From positions 1 through 64,000 of the forward strand of contig NZ_LJSD01000071.1 in the NCBI RefSeq assembly GCF_001303895.1: a stretch of 64,000 nt of DNA, in the 5' to 3' direction. The translations under genes were made by a program, and so were the position numbers. Below, piece by piece: positions 17,575-25,935 of this stretch. Source of the stretch: Mesorhizobium sp. 1M-11 (GTDB lineage: Bacteria > Pseudomonadota > Alphaproteobacteria > Rhizobiales > Rhizobiaceae). How positions within the stretch are numbered: the stretch's first letter is position 1; every line of letters starts with the position of its first letter. The notes under the pieces were generated by a model. That model was not told where the DNA came from, ran no database searches, and worked only from the letters and a program-made list of their open reading frames with translations.

Positions 17575-17868
17575 TCAGCTGCCCTGTTGCCGAGGGTGTG
17601 CGGGATAGCCGGCATTGGCGCTGGCAGCCGCGATGGCGTCGGAGTTCGTCTTCGTGTCTTCGAAGGTGACGGTCGCGGTCTGGGCCTTGAATGAGATGAC
17701 CACATCCGAAACACCGGGGACCGCCGCCATCGACGTCTTCACGATGTAGGGGCAGGAAGCGCAGTACATGTTGTCGACGGCGAAAGTAACGGTGCGTTCA
17801 GCGGCGAAGGCGGCTGAAGCCGCCATGATCGGGCCGATCAGGGTGAGCGTGCTCAAGAGCTTGTTCAT
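17575..17868 (-). CDS. merP: Periplasmic mercury-binding protein MerP
   Basis: Signal peptide (MNKLLSTLTLIGPIMAASAAFA) and a heavy-metal-associated domain with the metal site NMYCASCP. It would capture Hg(II) in the periplasm and pass it to MerT or MerF. 97 aa, the typical length. Third-from-last gene in merT-P-F-BA. Confidence 0.92.
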   Translation of the reverse strand: MNKLLSTLTLIGPIMAASAAFAAERTVTFAVDNMYCASCPYIVKTSMAAVPGVSDVVISFKAQTATVTFEDTKTNSDAIAAASANAGYPAHPRQQGS

Positions 17869-17889
17869 CGGGCAGGTCTCCTCTTGATA

Positions 17890-18315
17890 TCAGGCGGAAA
17901 GCAGCAGCGGTGCGACGTAGTCGAAGGCGAAGGCGGCCGCGACGAGAACCGTTGCGATCCAGAGCGCGATCTGAACAATGCGATTGGAGATTGGGCGTGC
18001 GCAAGCAGCGTCGTCGGCGCAGGCTCGCCGCGGCTTCCAGTAGACGAGATAGAAGCCGTAGCCGAGGACGCCCGCTGTTCCTGAGACGAACAATGGCTTG
18101 TAGGGTGCAAGCGCGGTCAGATTGCCGATCCAGGCGCCGCCGACGCCGAAGCTGAACAGAACGAGTGGGACGATGCAGCAGGAAGAGGCCGCGAGCGCGC
18201 CGAGGAGGCCGCCAACGGCGACCAGGCGCTGCCGTCCCACCGCGCTTTGCTGCGACGCGGAGACCTCCGCTTCGGCCCGTGCGACCCCTGCCGTTCCAAT
18301 TCGTGTTGCATCCAT
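17890..18315 (-). CDS. merT: Mercuric ion transporter MerT
   Basis: Inner-membrane Hg(II) importer with three hydrophobic helices. The cysteine pair SSCCIVPL in the first helix and the cytoplasmic pair in RRACADDAAC are both present. 141 aa from ATG 18315, about 35 bases downstream of the expected transcription start. First gene of the operon, divergent from merR. Confidence 0.92.
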   Translation of the reverse strand: MDATRIGTAGVARAEAEVSASQQSAVGRQRLVAVGGLLGALAASSCCIVPLVLFSFGVGGAWIGNLTALAPYKPLFVSGTAGVLGYGFYLVYWKPRRACADDAACARPISNRIVQIALWIATVLVAAAFAFDYVAPLLLSA

Positions 18316-18356
18316 GTCCGACCTCGTTGTGCTTGCCGAAAACCTTATTGCGCCCT

Positions 18357-18387
18357 ACCATGCGGTCTGTAGCAACTACAGAGTCAA
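18357..18387 (-). promoter_or_regulatory. merT promoter with MerR operator dyad
   Basis: Minus-strand -35 TTGACT (18387-18382) and -10 CATGGT (18362-18357) are 19 bases apart. The perfect dyad CTGTAG-CAA-CTACAG (18367-18381) fills the spacer. A stretched 19-base spacer with a dyad inside it is the hallmark of MerR-family activation by DNA untwisting. Confidence 0.85.
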
Positions 18388-18400
18388 GAGGGAGTCTGCG

Positions 18401-18844
18401 ATGCGCGATCACGCTGGCGTGAAAGGCTTGCAGCGGGCTGAGTTCGCGCGGCGGACGGGCAGCAACCTGGAGACCGTGCGCTATTACGAGAAGGTCGGAC
18501 TCTTGCCCGAGCCGCCGCGCACGGCGGCAGGCTATCGCAGCTACGACACGACGCACGAGCGGCGCCTTCGCTTCGTACTGCGGGCGCGTGAGCTCGGCTT
18601 CTCCCTGGATGAAATCCGTGAACTGCTGCGTCTTGTCGACGAACGGGACCGGCCTTGCGCCGAGGCGAGCACGATCGCCGCCGTTCACCTCGGCGACGTG
18701 CGGGCAAAGATCGCCGATCTGAAAAGCATGGAAAGAGTGCTGAAGGACGTAGTGGCCCAATGCGCCGGCGGCACGCGGCCGGAATGCCCGCTGATCGAGA
18801 CATTGTTTCGCGATGGAAGTGGCCCTCATCGGACCAGCCCCTGA
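18401..18844 (+). CDS. merR: Mercury-responsive regulator MerR
   Basis: MerR-family activator/repressor: winged helix at residues 8-75 (FARRTGSNLETVRYYEKVGLLP), a coiled-coil dimer helix, and three cysteines in RPCAEA, QCAGG and ECPLI matching the Hg-binding Cys82, Cys117 and Cys126. Start set at ATG 18401 (MRDHAGVKG), 147 aa; a longer open frame runs back through the operator. Divergent from merT, with the shared operator 14 bases upstream, so it should repress its own synthesis. Confidence 0.92.
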   Translation: MRDHAGVKGLQRAEFARRTGSNLETVRYYEKVGLLPEPPRTAAGYRSYDTTHERRLRFVLRARELGFSLDEIRELLRLVDERDRPCAEASTIAAVHLGDVRAKIADLKSMERVLKDVVAQCAGGTRPECPLIETLFRDGSGPHRTSP

Positions 18845-18937
18845 TCTCGGGGGCTTCGTTCAATCCGGGCATCCCGAGATCCACGACTCGTCGGCGAGCT
18901 CGCCAGGCTGCAGTTCCGGGCGGATGAGGTTGCAGAT

Positions 18938-19573
18938 CTACCAACGGATCAGTCGATGAGCGACCGTCGCTCCCAGCGCAGCCAAAATCGCGGCGGCGAG
19001 CGTGTACCACGTGGCCACGAACAGCAATGAATCGCTCGCGCAGTGAGCCGCGAAAAAGGTAGCGACGATGCTGCCTGCCAAAAGCCCCGCAGCCGCCCCC
19101 GCTATGGCCGGGCGTGTTGGCGCTCCCTGGCGTAGCGCCGCAACGACGATACCAAGAGGGGCGAGGCCGGCCAGAACGATGCCGGCAAGGCAGACGAAGC
19201 CGTTTGGATTGGTTGATACGGTGGACAGCATCGCCGAGCCCGGAAGGAAGTCGGCGACACTCCCCATCACGAGCAGCATGGGCGCAACCGTCAGATTTGC
19301 AGCAGCCGGACGCCAATCGTCCCCCGGTCGAGACAGCCGCAAGACAAGACCGAATGCGCTCACGCCCAGAGAGACCGTTGAGGCGAGCTTCCACGCGAAC
19401 CCCGGTGTCTTGGCGACTATGGCGAGATCGGGCCTGATGCTGAATGTCAGGAGGACAATGGCTGCCGCAAGTGCAGTCGCAAGGACAGCCGCACGTCGCA
19501 AGGCGAGAGTAGGGTCAGGGGGCCACTGCCGCCTCTCTCCCGCAAGGGTTTCGATGAGCCTGTTCGTGTCCAT
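18938..19573 (-). CDS. Orphan NrsF-type membrane anti-sigma factor (DUF1109)
   Basis: Six-helix membrane protein with the same architecture as the product at 11459-12121: short N-terminal cytoplasmic part (MDTNRLIETLAGERRQW), then hydrophobic helices with LVLRLSRPGDDWRPAA and ALRQGAPTRP loops equivalent to those of NrsF. Start ATG 19573. No sigma gene is adjacent, but a sigma-F-like promoter lies about 105 bases upstream, so it would be a target of the sigma factor and could act as a second brake on it. 211 aa, intact. Confidence 0.8.
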   Translation of the reverse strand: MDTNRLIETLAGERRQWPPDPTLALRRAAVLATALAAAIVLLTFSIRPDLAIVAKTPGFAWKLASTVSLGVSAFGLVLRLSRPGDDWRPAAANLTVAPMLLVMGSVADFLPGSAMLSTVSTNPNGFVCLAGIVLAGLAPLGIVVAALRQGAPTRPAIAGAAAGLLAGSIVATFFAAHCASDSLLFVATWYTLAAAILAALGATVAHRLIRW

Positions 19574-19679
19574 CGCCACCACGAGATAACTGGCTCAGCC
19601 GCCTTGGACAGCCGAACAATGCCGACCTGCGAGCACTGAGTCATTCGCGGTGCCGACCTACGAAGCTTCCTCGCAATAT

Positions 19680-19705
19680 TTCGCTAGTCGATGACGGAAA
19701 GTTAC
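19680..19705 (-). promoter_or_regulatory. Sigma-F-like promoter for the orphan nrsF
   Basis: Minus strand GTAACT (19705-19700), 16 bases, CGAA (19683-19680). It shares its first 13 bases with the site upstream of the DUF3047 gene. Confidence 0.75.
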
Positions 19706-19754
19706 GCTTCGCCTTCAGAAAGGCGGAGATCACAGAATCGTGTGTTGGGTCGGC

Positions 19755-19780
19755 GTAACCTGCGGCCCGTTTCGACCGAA
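19755..19780 (+). promoter_or_regulatory. Sigma-F-like promoter for the bufferin operon
   Basis: GTAACC (19755-19760), 16 bases, CGAA (19777-19780), an exact match to the motif I recall for Caulobacter crescentus sigma-F. It lies about 60 bases from the bufA start and is divergent from the site at 19680. Confidence 0.82.
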
Positions 19781-19839
19781 TTATCTGTCACGCACGCCGC
19801 AATCCGCGTGCGAATAACCCCAATTTGGAGGATCACTTG

Positions 19840-20163
19840 ATGTCTATGAGATTGACCGCAAGCGCTTCTGTCTTAGCTGGCGCCGTCGCGACGGCACTGG
19901 CGTCTTTTGCGGCGGCAGGGCCGCTGACGGAAGCGGAAGGAAGCGCGGCGATGGCCGCAGGCAAGGAGAAGTGCTACGGCGTTTCTCTCGCTGGTATGAA
20001 CGACTGCGCGGCCGGACCTGGCACCACTTGCCAGGGCACATCGACCGTCGACTTCCAGGGCAATGCCTGGGCGTTCGTCGCGGGCGGCACGTGTGCCTCG
20101 ATCAAGGCACCGGGCGACCGCACTGGATCGACGGAGCCGCTGACCCGCGACGTTCCGTCGTAA
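19840..20163 (+). CDS. bufA1: Bufferin precursor BufA1 (DUF2282 family)
   Basis: Small exported metal-binding peptide precursor. A signal peptide (MSMRLTASASVLAGAVATALASFAAAG) is followed by a core with four conserved cysteines in KCYG, NDCA, TTCQG and GTCAS. In this family the MNIO enzyme BufB with BufC converts core cysteines to thiooxazole-type groups, and the product binds copper in the periplasm. The ATG at 19840 has a GGAGG site eight bases upstream. 107 aa. First gene of the buf operon. Confidence 0.88.
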   Translation: MSMRLTASASVLAGAVATALASFAAAGPLTEAEGSAAMAAGKEKCYGVSLAGMNDCAAGPGTTCQGTSTVDFQGNAWAFVAGGTCASIKAPGDRTGSTEPLTRDVPS

Positions 20164-20199
20164 GCAAAAATCGAAGTGCCGGAAACGAAGGAAGAGCCG

Positions 20200-21126
20200 A
20201 TGAACGATCTGGCTACTCACCGCGCCTCACTGGCGTCGGCAACCTCGCGCTTTCCGGCACATCCGATTGCCGGTCTTGCCGGCACCAGCTTCAAGCATGA
20301 GCATCTGCCGGCGATTCTGGCCGAGGGGAAACACGAAGGGTTCTTCGAGGTCCACGCCGAAAACTACATGGGTGCCGGCGGGCCGCCCCACGACGCATTG
20401 ACCCGCATCCGCCGCGACCACCCCGTATCGCTCCACGGGGTGTGCATGTCGATCGGCGGGCCGCAGCCGCTAGACAAGATCCATCTCGGGCGTTTCAAGG
20501 TGCTCGTCGACCGCTACGAGCCGGCGCTTGTTTCAGAGCACCTGGCTTGGTCGACTCACGACACCACTTTCTTCAACGATCTTCTGCCGCTGCCATATAC
20601 GCCGGTAACACTTGCGCGCGTCGCCGATCACATCGACGAAGTGCAGCAGACGATCGGCCGTCCAATCCTTCTGGAGAACCCATCGACCTATGTCGTCTTC
20701 CCGGAATCGACGATGAGCGAGACTGGTTTCATCCGCGAAGTCGCGCGAAAAACGGGATGCGGGCTTCTGCTCGACGTGAGCAACGTTTTTGTCTCGGCAA
20801 CGAACCACGGCTACTCGCCGCTGGCCTATCTCGCAGCCTTTCCGCTGGATCAAGTCGGGGAAATCCACCTGGCGGGACATGCGCGGCAGACGGACGACGA
20901 GGGTGACCTTTTGCTGATCGATAGCCACGACGGTCCGGTCGCAGATGCGGTCTGGAAACTCTACGACCTCGTGATCGGCCGTTGCGGACCAAGGCCGACG
21001 CTGATCGAGTGGGACAGCGAAATTCCAGCTTGGCCGGTGCTTCGAGCTGAAGCCACCGCTGCTCAGGCAATTCTCGACCGCCACGCGGACTGCGTCGCCC
21101 AGGAGCGAATCCGTGCGTCCCATTGA
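20200..21126 (+). CDS. bufB1: MNIO-family oxidative modification enzyme BufB (DUF692)
   Basis: Multinuclear non-heme iron enzyme with a TIM-barrel fold; candidate metal ligands are spread along HAENYMG, HGVCMSIG, SEHLAWS, LLENPSTY, LLDVSNVFVS, IHLAGHA and IEWDSEIP. It would modify cysteines of BufA1. ATG 20200 is chosen for its GAAGGAAGAG site; a GTG at 20176 is in frame. 308 aa. It overlaps bufC by 14 bases. Confidence 0.9.
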   Translation: MNDLATHRASLASATSRFPAHPIAGLAGTSFKHEHLPAILAEGKHEGFFEVHAENYMGAGGPPHDALTRIRRDHPVSLHGVCMSIGGPQPLDKIHLGRFKVLVDRYEPALVSEHLAWSTHDTTFFNDLLPLPYTPVTLARVADHIDEVQQTIGRPILLENPSTYVVFPESTMSETGFIREVARKTGCGLLLDVSNVFVSATNHGYSPLAYLAAFPLDQVGEIHLAGHARQTDDEGDLLLIDSHDGPVADAVWKLYDLVIGRCGPRPTLIEWDSEIPAWPVLRAEATAAQAILDRHADCVAQERIRASH

Positions 21127-21916
21127 ACCTGGCCAGCCGGGCGGTTCCGATCCGGAATCCTCTTTCCCCGAGATGTTTGCCCGGGCGCTGCTCGACCCCG
21201 ACTGCGAGACGCCTCCTGTTGTCGCCGGCCCACGCGGAAAGGCGGCGGCCAAGCGCTATAACGTGTACCGGAACAACGTCACGGTCAGCCTCATCAATGC
21301 GCTTGCGGCCATCTTTCCCGCCACGCAGCGCATCACCGGCATCGAGTTCTTTCGCGCCATGGCGCGGTTTCACGTGCGCGCCACACCGCCGGTTTCACCA
21401 CTTCTTTTCGAATACGGTCGCGACTTTCCCGACTTCATCAAAGGCTACGAACACGCCCACTCGCTGCCCTGGTTATCCGACGTGGCACGGATCGAACGGG
21501 CATGGCTCGACGCGTACCATGCCGCGGATGCCGAGCCGTTGACGCCGCAGACCTTTGGGTCGGTCCCCCCGGAGCACTTAAGCGACTCCGTTTTGTTATC
21601 CCACCCGGCGACGCGCATCGTCCGCTCGCGCTATCCGGCAGTCACGATCTTCTCGGTGAACCGCGGGAGCGATCCCGTCGGACAGATCGAGGCGGCCGCC
21701 CCGGAGGATGCATTGGTGACGCGACCCAAGCTCGAAGTCGTCGTCCGGCAGCTTCCACCCGGCGGCGCGGTCTTTCTCACACATCTGATATCGGGCGAGC
21801 CGCTGGGTGCTGCCGCGTCTGCTGCGATGGCGGACAGTTCCGCGTTCGACCTCGCTGCCAACATTGCCGGAGTTCTCGCGGCGGGTGCGTTCATCGGGGT
21901 CAAGTTCGGAGGATGA
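21113..21916 (+). CDS. bufC1: BufC partner protein (DUF2063)
   Basis: DUF2063 N-terminal domain (ALLDPD..., RYNVYRNNVTVSLINALAAIFPATQRITG), which in such pairs recruits the precursor peptide to the MNIO enzyme, then a C-terminal domain of about 130 residues. The start is GTG 21113 with AGGAG seven bases before it, inside the end of bufB. 267 aa. Its TGA stop overlaps an ATG that could start doxX. Confidence 0.86.
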   Translation: MRPIEPGQPGGSDPESSFPEMFARALLDPDCETPPVVAGPRGKAAAKRYNVYRNNVTVSLINALAAIFPATQRITGIEFFRAMARFHVRATPPVSPLLFEYGRDFPDFIKGYEHAHSLPWLSDVARIERAWLDAYHAADAEPLTPQTFGSVPPEHLSDSVLLSHPATRIVRSRYPAVTIFSVNRGSDPVGQIEAAAPEDALVTRPKLEVVVRQLPPGGAVFLTHLISGEPLGAAASAAMADSSAFDLAANIAGVLAAGAFIGVKFGG

Positions 21917-21921
21917 CGGGG

Positions 21922-22443
21922 ATGGCTAGTGAACCGCGGCTTGCCGATGACAAAGGACGGAGCTGGATCATCGATGTTGTCGAGCGGATTACCGCCGTCA
22001 TTCAGGCCATTGCTCAACCGTCCGTCACCCAATTCGCCCTGCGTTTTGGCCTTGCGGTGCCGTTTTGGCGGTCTGGCGTCAACAAATGGGACGGCTTCCT
22101 GCAACTAAACGACGTCGCGGTGTTTCTGTTCAGTTCGGAGTTCCAGTTGCACCTCCCGGGCGGCCCTTATCCCTTCCCGGCGCCTGCCGTGATCGCATTT
22201 GCATCCGGCTCGGCCGAGATACTGCTGCCCATCCTGCTGGTGCTCGGCCTTTTCTCTCGTTTCGCGGCCTTGGGACTTCTTATCATGACGATAGTCATAC
22301 AACTCACGGTTCCAAGCGGTTGGCCGATTCATGTCACGTGGGCGGCAATGGCGCTCGGTATCATGGCTTGGGGTCCGGGCAGACTTTCGGTCGACCAGTG
22401 GCTTGAGCGTCTCACGAGCCGGCTGGCGAGGGATGCAAGCTAA
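21922..22443 (+). CDS. DoxX-family membrane protein
   Basis: Four hydrophobic helices (FALRFGLAVPFWRSGVNKWDGF, VIAFASGSAEILLPILLVLGLF, LLIMTIVIQLTV, WAAMALGIMAWG) of the DoxX/TQO-small family. A DoxX-like gene follows bufABC in Caulobacter, and these proteins are thought to move electrons or protect against oxidants at the membrane. The start at 21922 has GGAGG nine bases upstream; ATG 21913, overlapping the bufC stop, is the alternative. 173 aa. Confidence 0.82.
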   Translation: MASEPRLADDKGRSWIIDVVERITAVIQAIAQPSVTQFALRFGLAVPFWRSGVNKWDGFLQLNDVAVFLFSSEFQLHLPGGPYPFPAPAVIAFASGSAEILLPILLVLGLFSRFAALGLLIMTIVIQLTVPSGWPIHVTWAAMALGIMAWGPGRLSVDQWLERLTSRLARDAS

Positions 22444-22573
22444 AACGTGCAATCGCTCGCCGTGCGGCATAATTCGGCCGGAGAGACGGTGGCGCCCTGC
22501 AGTAGAGCAGATAGGCGATCAAGTTGCGGATGGGAACGAAACGCTGGCATTGCCTGGCTGAACCTGGACCGCT

Positions 22574-23529
22574 TCACGTTCCACTATCGGCATCGCTACC
22601 GTCGGGCCTCATCAGATCTGAAGCACTTGTCAGGGCAAGCCGGTCGAGCGTTGCTTTGAGGCGCGGGTCGGCGAAGTCGATGAAGGCGCGGATCTTCGGC
22701 GCAACGAGTCGGCTTTGAGCGTACACGAGGTGAACGGGCCGTGGCGTCGGCGTTACGTCATCGAGGATCGGGACCAGCTGCCGTCGCGGATATTGTCATG
22801 GACCATGTAGGAAAGAGCGATAGTGATCCCATGGTCCATTTCTGCAGCCTCGATGGCGGCAAGCGCATCGTTGATCCCGAATGTCGGATTAAGCACGATG
22901 CTACCCGGACCTTGTTCGTTGAAGCGCCATTCGCGATTGGGCATCAGGCCGGTGAAGGCAATCACCGAATGAAGTTTCAAAGTCTGCGGACGCGGTGGGC
23001 GTTCCTCGCCTGGCCAAATAGTCGGGGCTTGCGACTAGAACCCGGCGTACAGTTCCGATCCGCTTTGCAATCAGATTCGAGTCCGGCAAGGATCCGATCC
23101 GCACAGCCACGTCGATGCCTTCCTCGACGAGGTTCACGACCCGGTCGAGAAGCACCATCGATGCTGTGACGCGCGGATGCTGACCGAGGAAGCTGCAAAC
23201 CACCGGTGCTAAGGCTGACCGCCCGAAGGTGACAGGCGCGGTTATTGCCAGATGTCCCTGCGGCACGGCGGTTTCGCCGGCTTCCCCCTTTCGGCCGCAT
23301 CCAAATCCGCCAGGATGCGCTTGGCGCTTTCCATGAAGCGTTGGCCGGAATCGGTGATCGCAAGGCTACGCGTTGTGCGGTTGAAGACACGGACGCCAAT
23401 GCGGTCCTCAAGTGCGGAAATCGCCCGCGTTACTGCGGGCGGCGACAGGCGTAGCCGGATTCCGGCCTTGGCAAAGCTGCCGGCATCGGCAACCGCGACA
23501 AAAACCTCGAGCTGATGAAGGCGATCCAT
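22574..23529 (-). pseudogene. LysR-family regulator, broken by several frameshifts
   Basis: The parts of one LysR protein lie in order in three frames. Residues from ATG 23529 give the DNA-binding domain (MDRLHQLEVFVAVADAGSFAKAG ... ITDSGQRFMESAKRIL), the next part is read at about 22985-23266 (GHLAITAPVTFGRSALAPVVCSFL ... PDYLARRGTP), and then IAFTGLMPNREWRF and the C-terminus ending at 22574 (PKIRAFIDFADPRLKATLD). At least three indels separate them. Assembled length of about 310 aa fits a full LysR. No function can be inferred. Confidence 0.75.
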
Positions 23530-23666
23530 TTTATTCCTCTACGGAGAATAATGAGTTTCACACATCGAGTATTCTTGCAAGAACGCGCGGGGCAGAGGGG
23601 CACCGTCGAATGCAACGACGCGGTCCCTGCCACCGCTCTCAGCCGCCTCTCGGCCGTAGCAGATGA

Positions 23667-23780
23667 ATCTCGCAGCAGCGGCGCAGGCTTCGGCACGAGA
23701 ATTGTCTCGATCGCATTTTCAGTCGCTGTGATCCGAATGGTACCAGCGGGATTTTCCCGAAGTTCGCTCACGAGCGCCCG
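23667..23780 (-). pseudogene. Fragment of a second LysR-family regulator
   Basis: About 38 codons reading RALVSELRENPAGTIRITATENAIETILVPK match the start of a LysR effector domain. Sequence before and after does not continue the family, so this is a remnant. It lies upstream of the broken LysR gene on the same strand and is not part of it, since that gene has its own equivalent segment. Confidence 0.5.
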
Positions 23781-24044
23781 ATTCTCCCCATGCTGTCGTT
23801 GGGAATGAGCGCAATCCTCAAAATCGCTCGATCGCCCAAGGACTTCCTTTGGTATTGGAACAGTCGATCTCATCGCGTTGTCCGGATGTCTCGGTTGACG
23901 CATCGTATGCGCATACAGGGCGTCGCCCTTCGGGCCGGGCTGTCGGCTGCGCCGAAGCGCCGTGCCGGGTCTTCTCCCTTGCGGGCTGTCATCCCTGACG
24001 CGGCCAGAGAGATCATTGCGCGAGGAAGGGCAGGGCGGGAAAGC

Positions 24045-24395
24045 ATGCTGGGTGCGCTACGACGCTGGATGGAGGCCCGAAGGGAAATCCGCCTGAGATG
24101 GCGGGCAGATGCGCGGCGTCTGGTGCAGCGTGACGAGGCCGGCGCCTATTACGAGGCGCAGCGTTTGGCCGCTCTGGCCTGGGCTTCAGGGCAAGCCGGC
24201 GAGTTCGTCCATTCGGCCAAGGTGGCGGCCGAAGTAGCGAGGACCTCGCCCCGTTCGCACCTGGATATCGCAGTGGTCCAGGCGATCGTCGACGATGAGA
24301 CGCGCGCAGAAGGGCTTCTCGCAGCTATGACAATTGAACTGACGGCCGCGTCGAGATCGCTTCGGCAAGGCACGGAAGCCGTCCTTTCGACCTGA
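24045..24395 (+). CDS. Hypothetical helical protein
   Basis: 116-aa frame from ATG 24045 (MLGALRRWMEARREIRLRWRADARRLVQRDE), rich in arginine, glutamate and alanine and predicted helical; no motif recognised. The open frame runs back to 23790, but the upstream part overlaps the LysR fragment and has odd composition. A weak GGGAAAG site precedes the chosen start. The codon pattern at third positions fits a real gene. It ends about 165 bases before the IS110-type element. Confidence 0.5.
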   Translation: MLGALRRWMEARREIRLRWRADARRLVQRDEAGAYYEAQRLAALAWASGQAGEFVHSAKVAAEVARTSPRSHLDIAVVQAIVDDETRAEGLLAAMTIELTAASRSLRQGTEAVLST

Positions 24396-24559
24396 GGCGC
24401 TGGGCGGGACCGGATGTGTCCCGGTGCGGCATTGTGGTTCGGCGTCCGGGAAAAGAGCGCGCGAGATGCCGCGGACCACCTTCGCAGCAAGTCCGACCCC
24501 GCTCTTCATGGATGGCTTTCCTGATCCTCCGCCCGGCCTTCCACGATCAACCCGCATAT

Positions 24560-24573
24560 GTGGAACGGCCCGC
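24560..24573 (+). repeat. IS110/IS1111 inverted repeat, left copy
   Basis: GTGGAACGGCCCGC; exact complement of 25936-25949. It overlaps a 36-codon frame beginning at 24558 that I do not treat as a gene. Confidence 0.72.
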
Positions 24574-24826
24574 GGTGCAAGGATGCTTTTCAGTCGATTT
24601 CACCACATGAGGACGGTGCGGTCATATGTCCGGCCTGTTTGTGCGGTCATGACCGCTGGCCTCGATGAAGTCCGCGAAGCAGGTGGCTGGATCAAGGGGG
24701 CGCGCTTTGTGCGCGTCACGGGTTTCGGCCTGGCCTGTTTCGGGATTTCGTCCCGTGGTTCATCGTCTGTTTAGCACCTCGCTTCTGCCGGCTATTGCCG
24801 GTCAGCTCGTGTTGGCGGCCATGCGC
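24574..24826 (-). ncRNA. Candidate bridge/seekRNA region of the IS110-type element
   Basis: 253 bases downstream of the transposase, inside the element, with no credible gene. Hairpins are visible at 24741-24755 (CGGGA-TTTCG-TCCCG) and 24788-24801 (CCGGC-TATT-GCCGG). IS1111-type elements encode their guide RNA at this position. The exact RNA ends and guide loops cannot be read by eye. Confidence 0.4.
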
Positions 24827-25870
24827 CTATACGGCAACAGGTTCCGCCTCAGTTCCTATGGGATTCCGGTAGACTCCACCTCTGTTCAGCAATGCCCAGA
24901 TCATCCGGGCGATCTTGTTGGCAAGCGCAACTGCCACGACCTTGAAGGGGCGGCGCGCGAGCATGTTCTTCAGCCATGGCCATACTCGGTCGCGATACCG
25001 CACATGGCGAAGGACCGATGCTGCTCCCGTCGTCAGTAACGATCGCAACACCGGGTTCCCCATCTTCGATATTCGGCCCAACCGCTCCTTGCCACCGCTG
25101 GAGTGCGCTTTCGGAGTCAGGCCAATCCAGGCTGCGAAGTGACGTGCCGATTTGAAGCCAGCGGGGTCGGGAACGAACGCCTTCACAGCCATGGCGATAA
25201 TAGCGCCCACGCCGGGAATTGTCGCAAGGCGCCGCATCTCATCATCTTGCCGAGCTTGGACGACGATCTCACGCTCGAGCTTGTCGATCTGCGCGGCAAG
25301 CATCTCGATTTGATCGACGATTTCAGTGAGGGCAAAGCGCGCGGCTGGAGGCAGTCGAACATCCTCCTCTTCCCGGATGATGACTGCCAGTGCTTTGACG
25401 TTGGCGATCCCGGTCGGAGCGATAATGCCGAGCTCTCCCATATGAGCGCGTAGAGCATTAATCGCCTGGGTTCTCTGACGCACGAGCAAGGCGCGCGTTT
25501 TGAGCACCATCACCGCTGCTTGCTGCTCAGCCGTCTTGACGGGAACGAACCGCATCGTCTTTCGCGTCACCGCCTCGCTGATGGCTTCAGCGTCGGCAGC
25601 GTCGGTCTTGCCACGCTTGACGAATGGCTTCACGTACTGAGGCGGTAGCAGTCTGACATCGTGGCCGAGCGCAGCAATTTCACGCGCCCAATAGTGCGCA
25701 CTGGCGCATGCTTCCATCCCGACCAGACACGGCGGCAATTTCTCGAAGAAGCGTAAAACCTCGGCGCGGCGGAGCTTCCGGTTGAATAGCGGCGCGCCTT
25801 CAGCGTCCGCGCCATAGGCCTGGAAAACGTGCTTCGCTAAGTCCAATCCAATAGTGGTAACATCTTTCAC
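24827..25870 (-). CDS. IS110-family DEDD transposase
   Basis: RuvC-like DEDD domain at the N-terminus (IGLDLAKHVFQ with the first aspartate, GMEACASAHYWAREI with the glutamate, KTDAADAEAISEA with the last two aspartates), and a C-terminal Tnp20 domain (IPGVGAIIAMAVKAF ... WIGLTPKAHSSGGKERLGRISKMGN) with its catalytic serine. The start is GTG 25870: AAGGAGGG stands eight bases upstream, while the longer frame to 26116 leaves the element. 347 aa, intact, so the element may be active. Confidence 0.92.
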   Translation of the reverse strand: MKDVTTIGLDLAKHVFQAYGADAEGAPLFNRKLRRAEVLRFFEKLPPCLVGMEACASAHYWAREIAALGHDVRLLPPQYVKPFVKRGKTDAADAEAISEAVTRKTMRFVPVKTAEQQAAVMVLKTRALLVRQRTQAINALRAHMGELGIIAPTGIANVKALAVIIREEEDVRLPPAARFALTEIVDQIEMLAAQIDKLEREIVVQARQDDEMRRLATIPGVGAIIAMAVKAFVPDPAGFKSARHFAAWIGLTPKAHSSGGKERLGRISKMGNPVLRSLLTTGAASVLRHVRYRDRVWPWLKNMLARRPFKVVAVALANKIARMIWALLNRGGVYRNPIGTEAEPVAV

Positions 25871-25935
25871 GGAACGGTCCCTCCTTGTGGCGTTTGCAAC
25901 AACGACCACGTTCTTAGCACTTCGATGCTGTCGGA

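Noticed and set aside
24558..24668. 36-codon frame with a CPACLCGH motif that looks zinc-binding
   Set aside because: It starts two bases before the IS110-type repeat and lies inside the element's noncoding end; too short to support.
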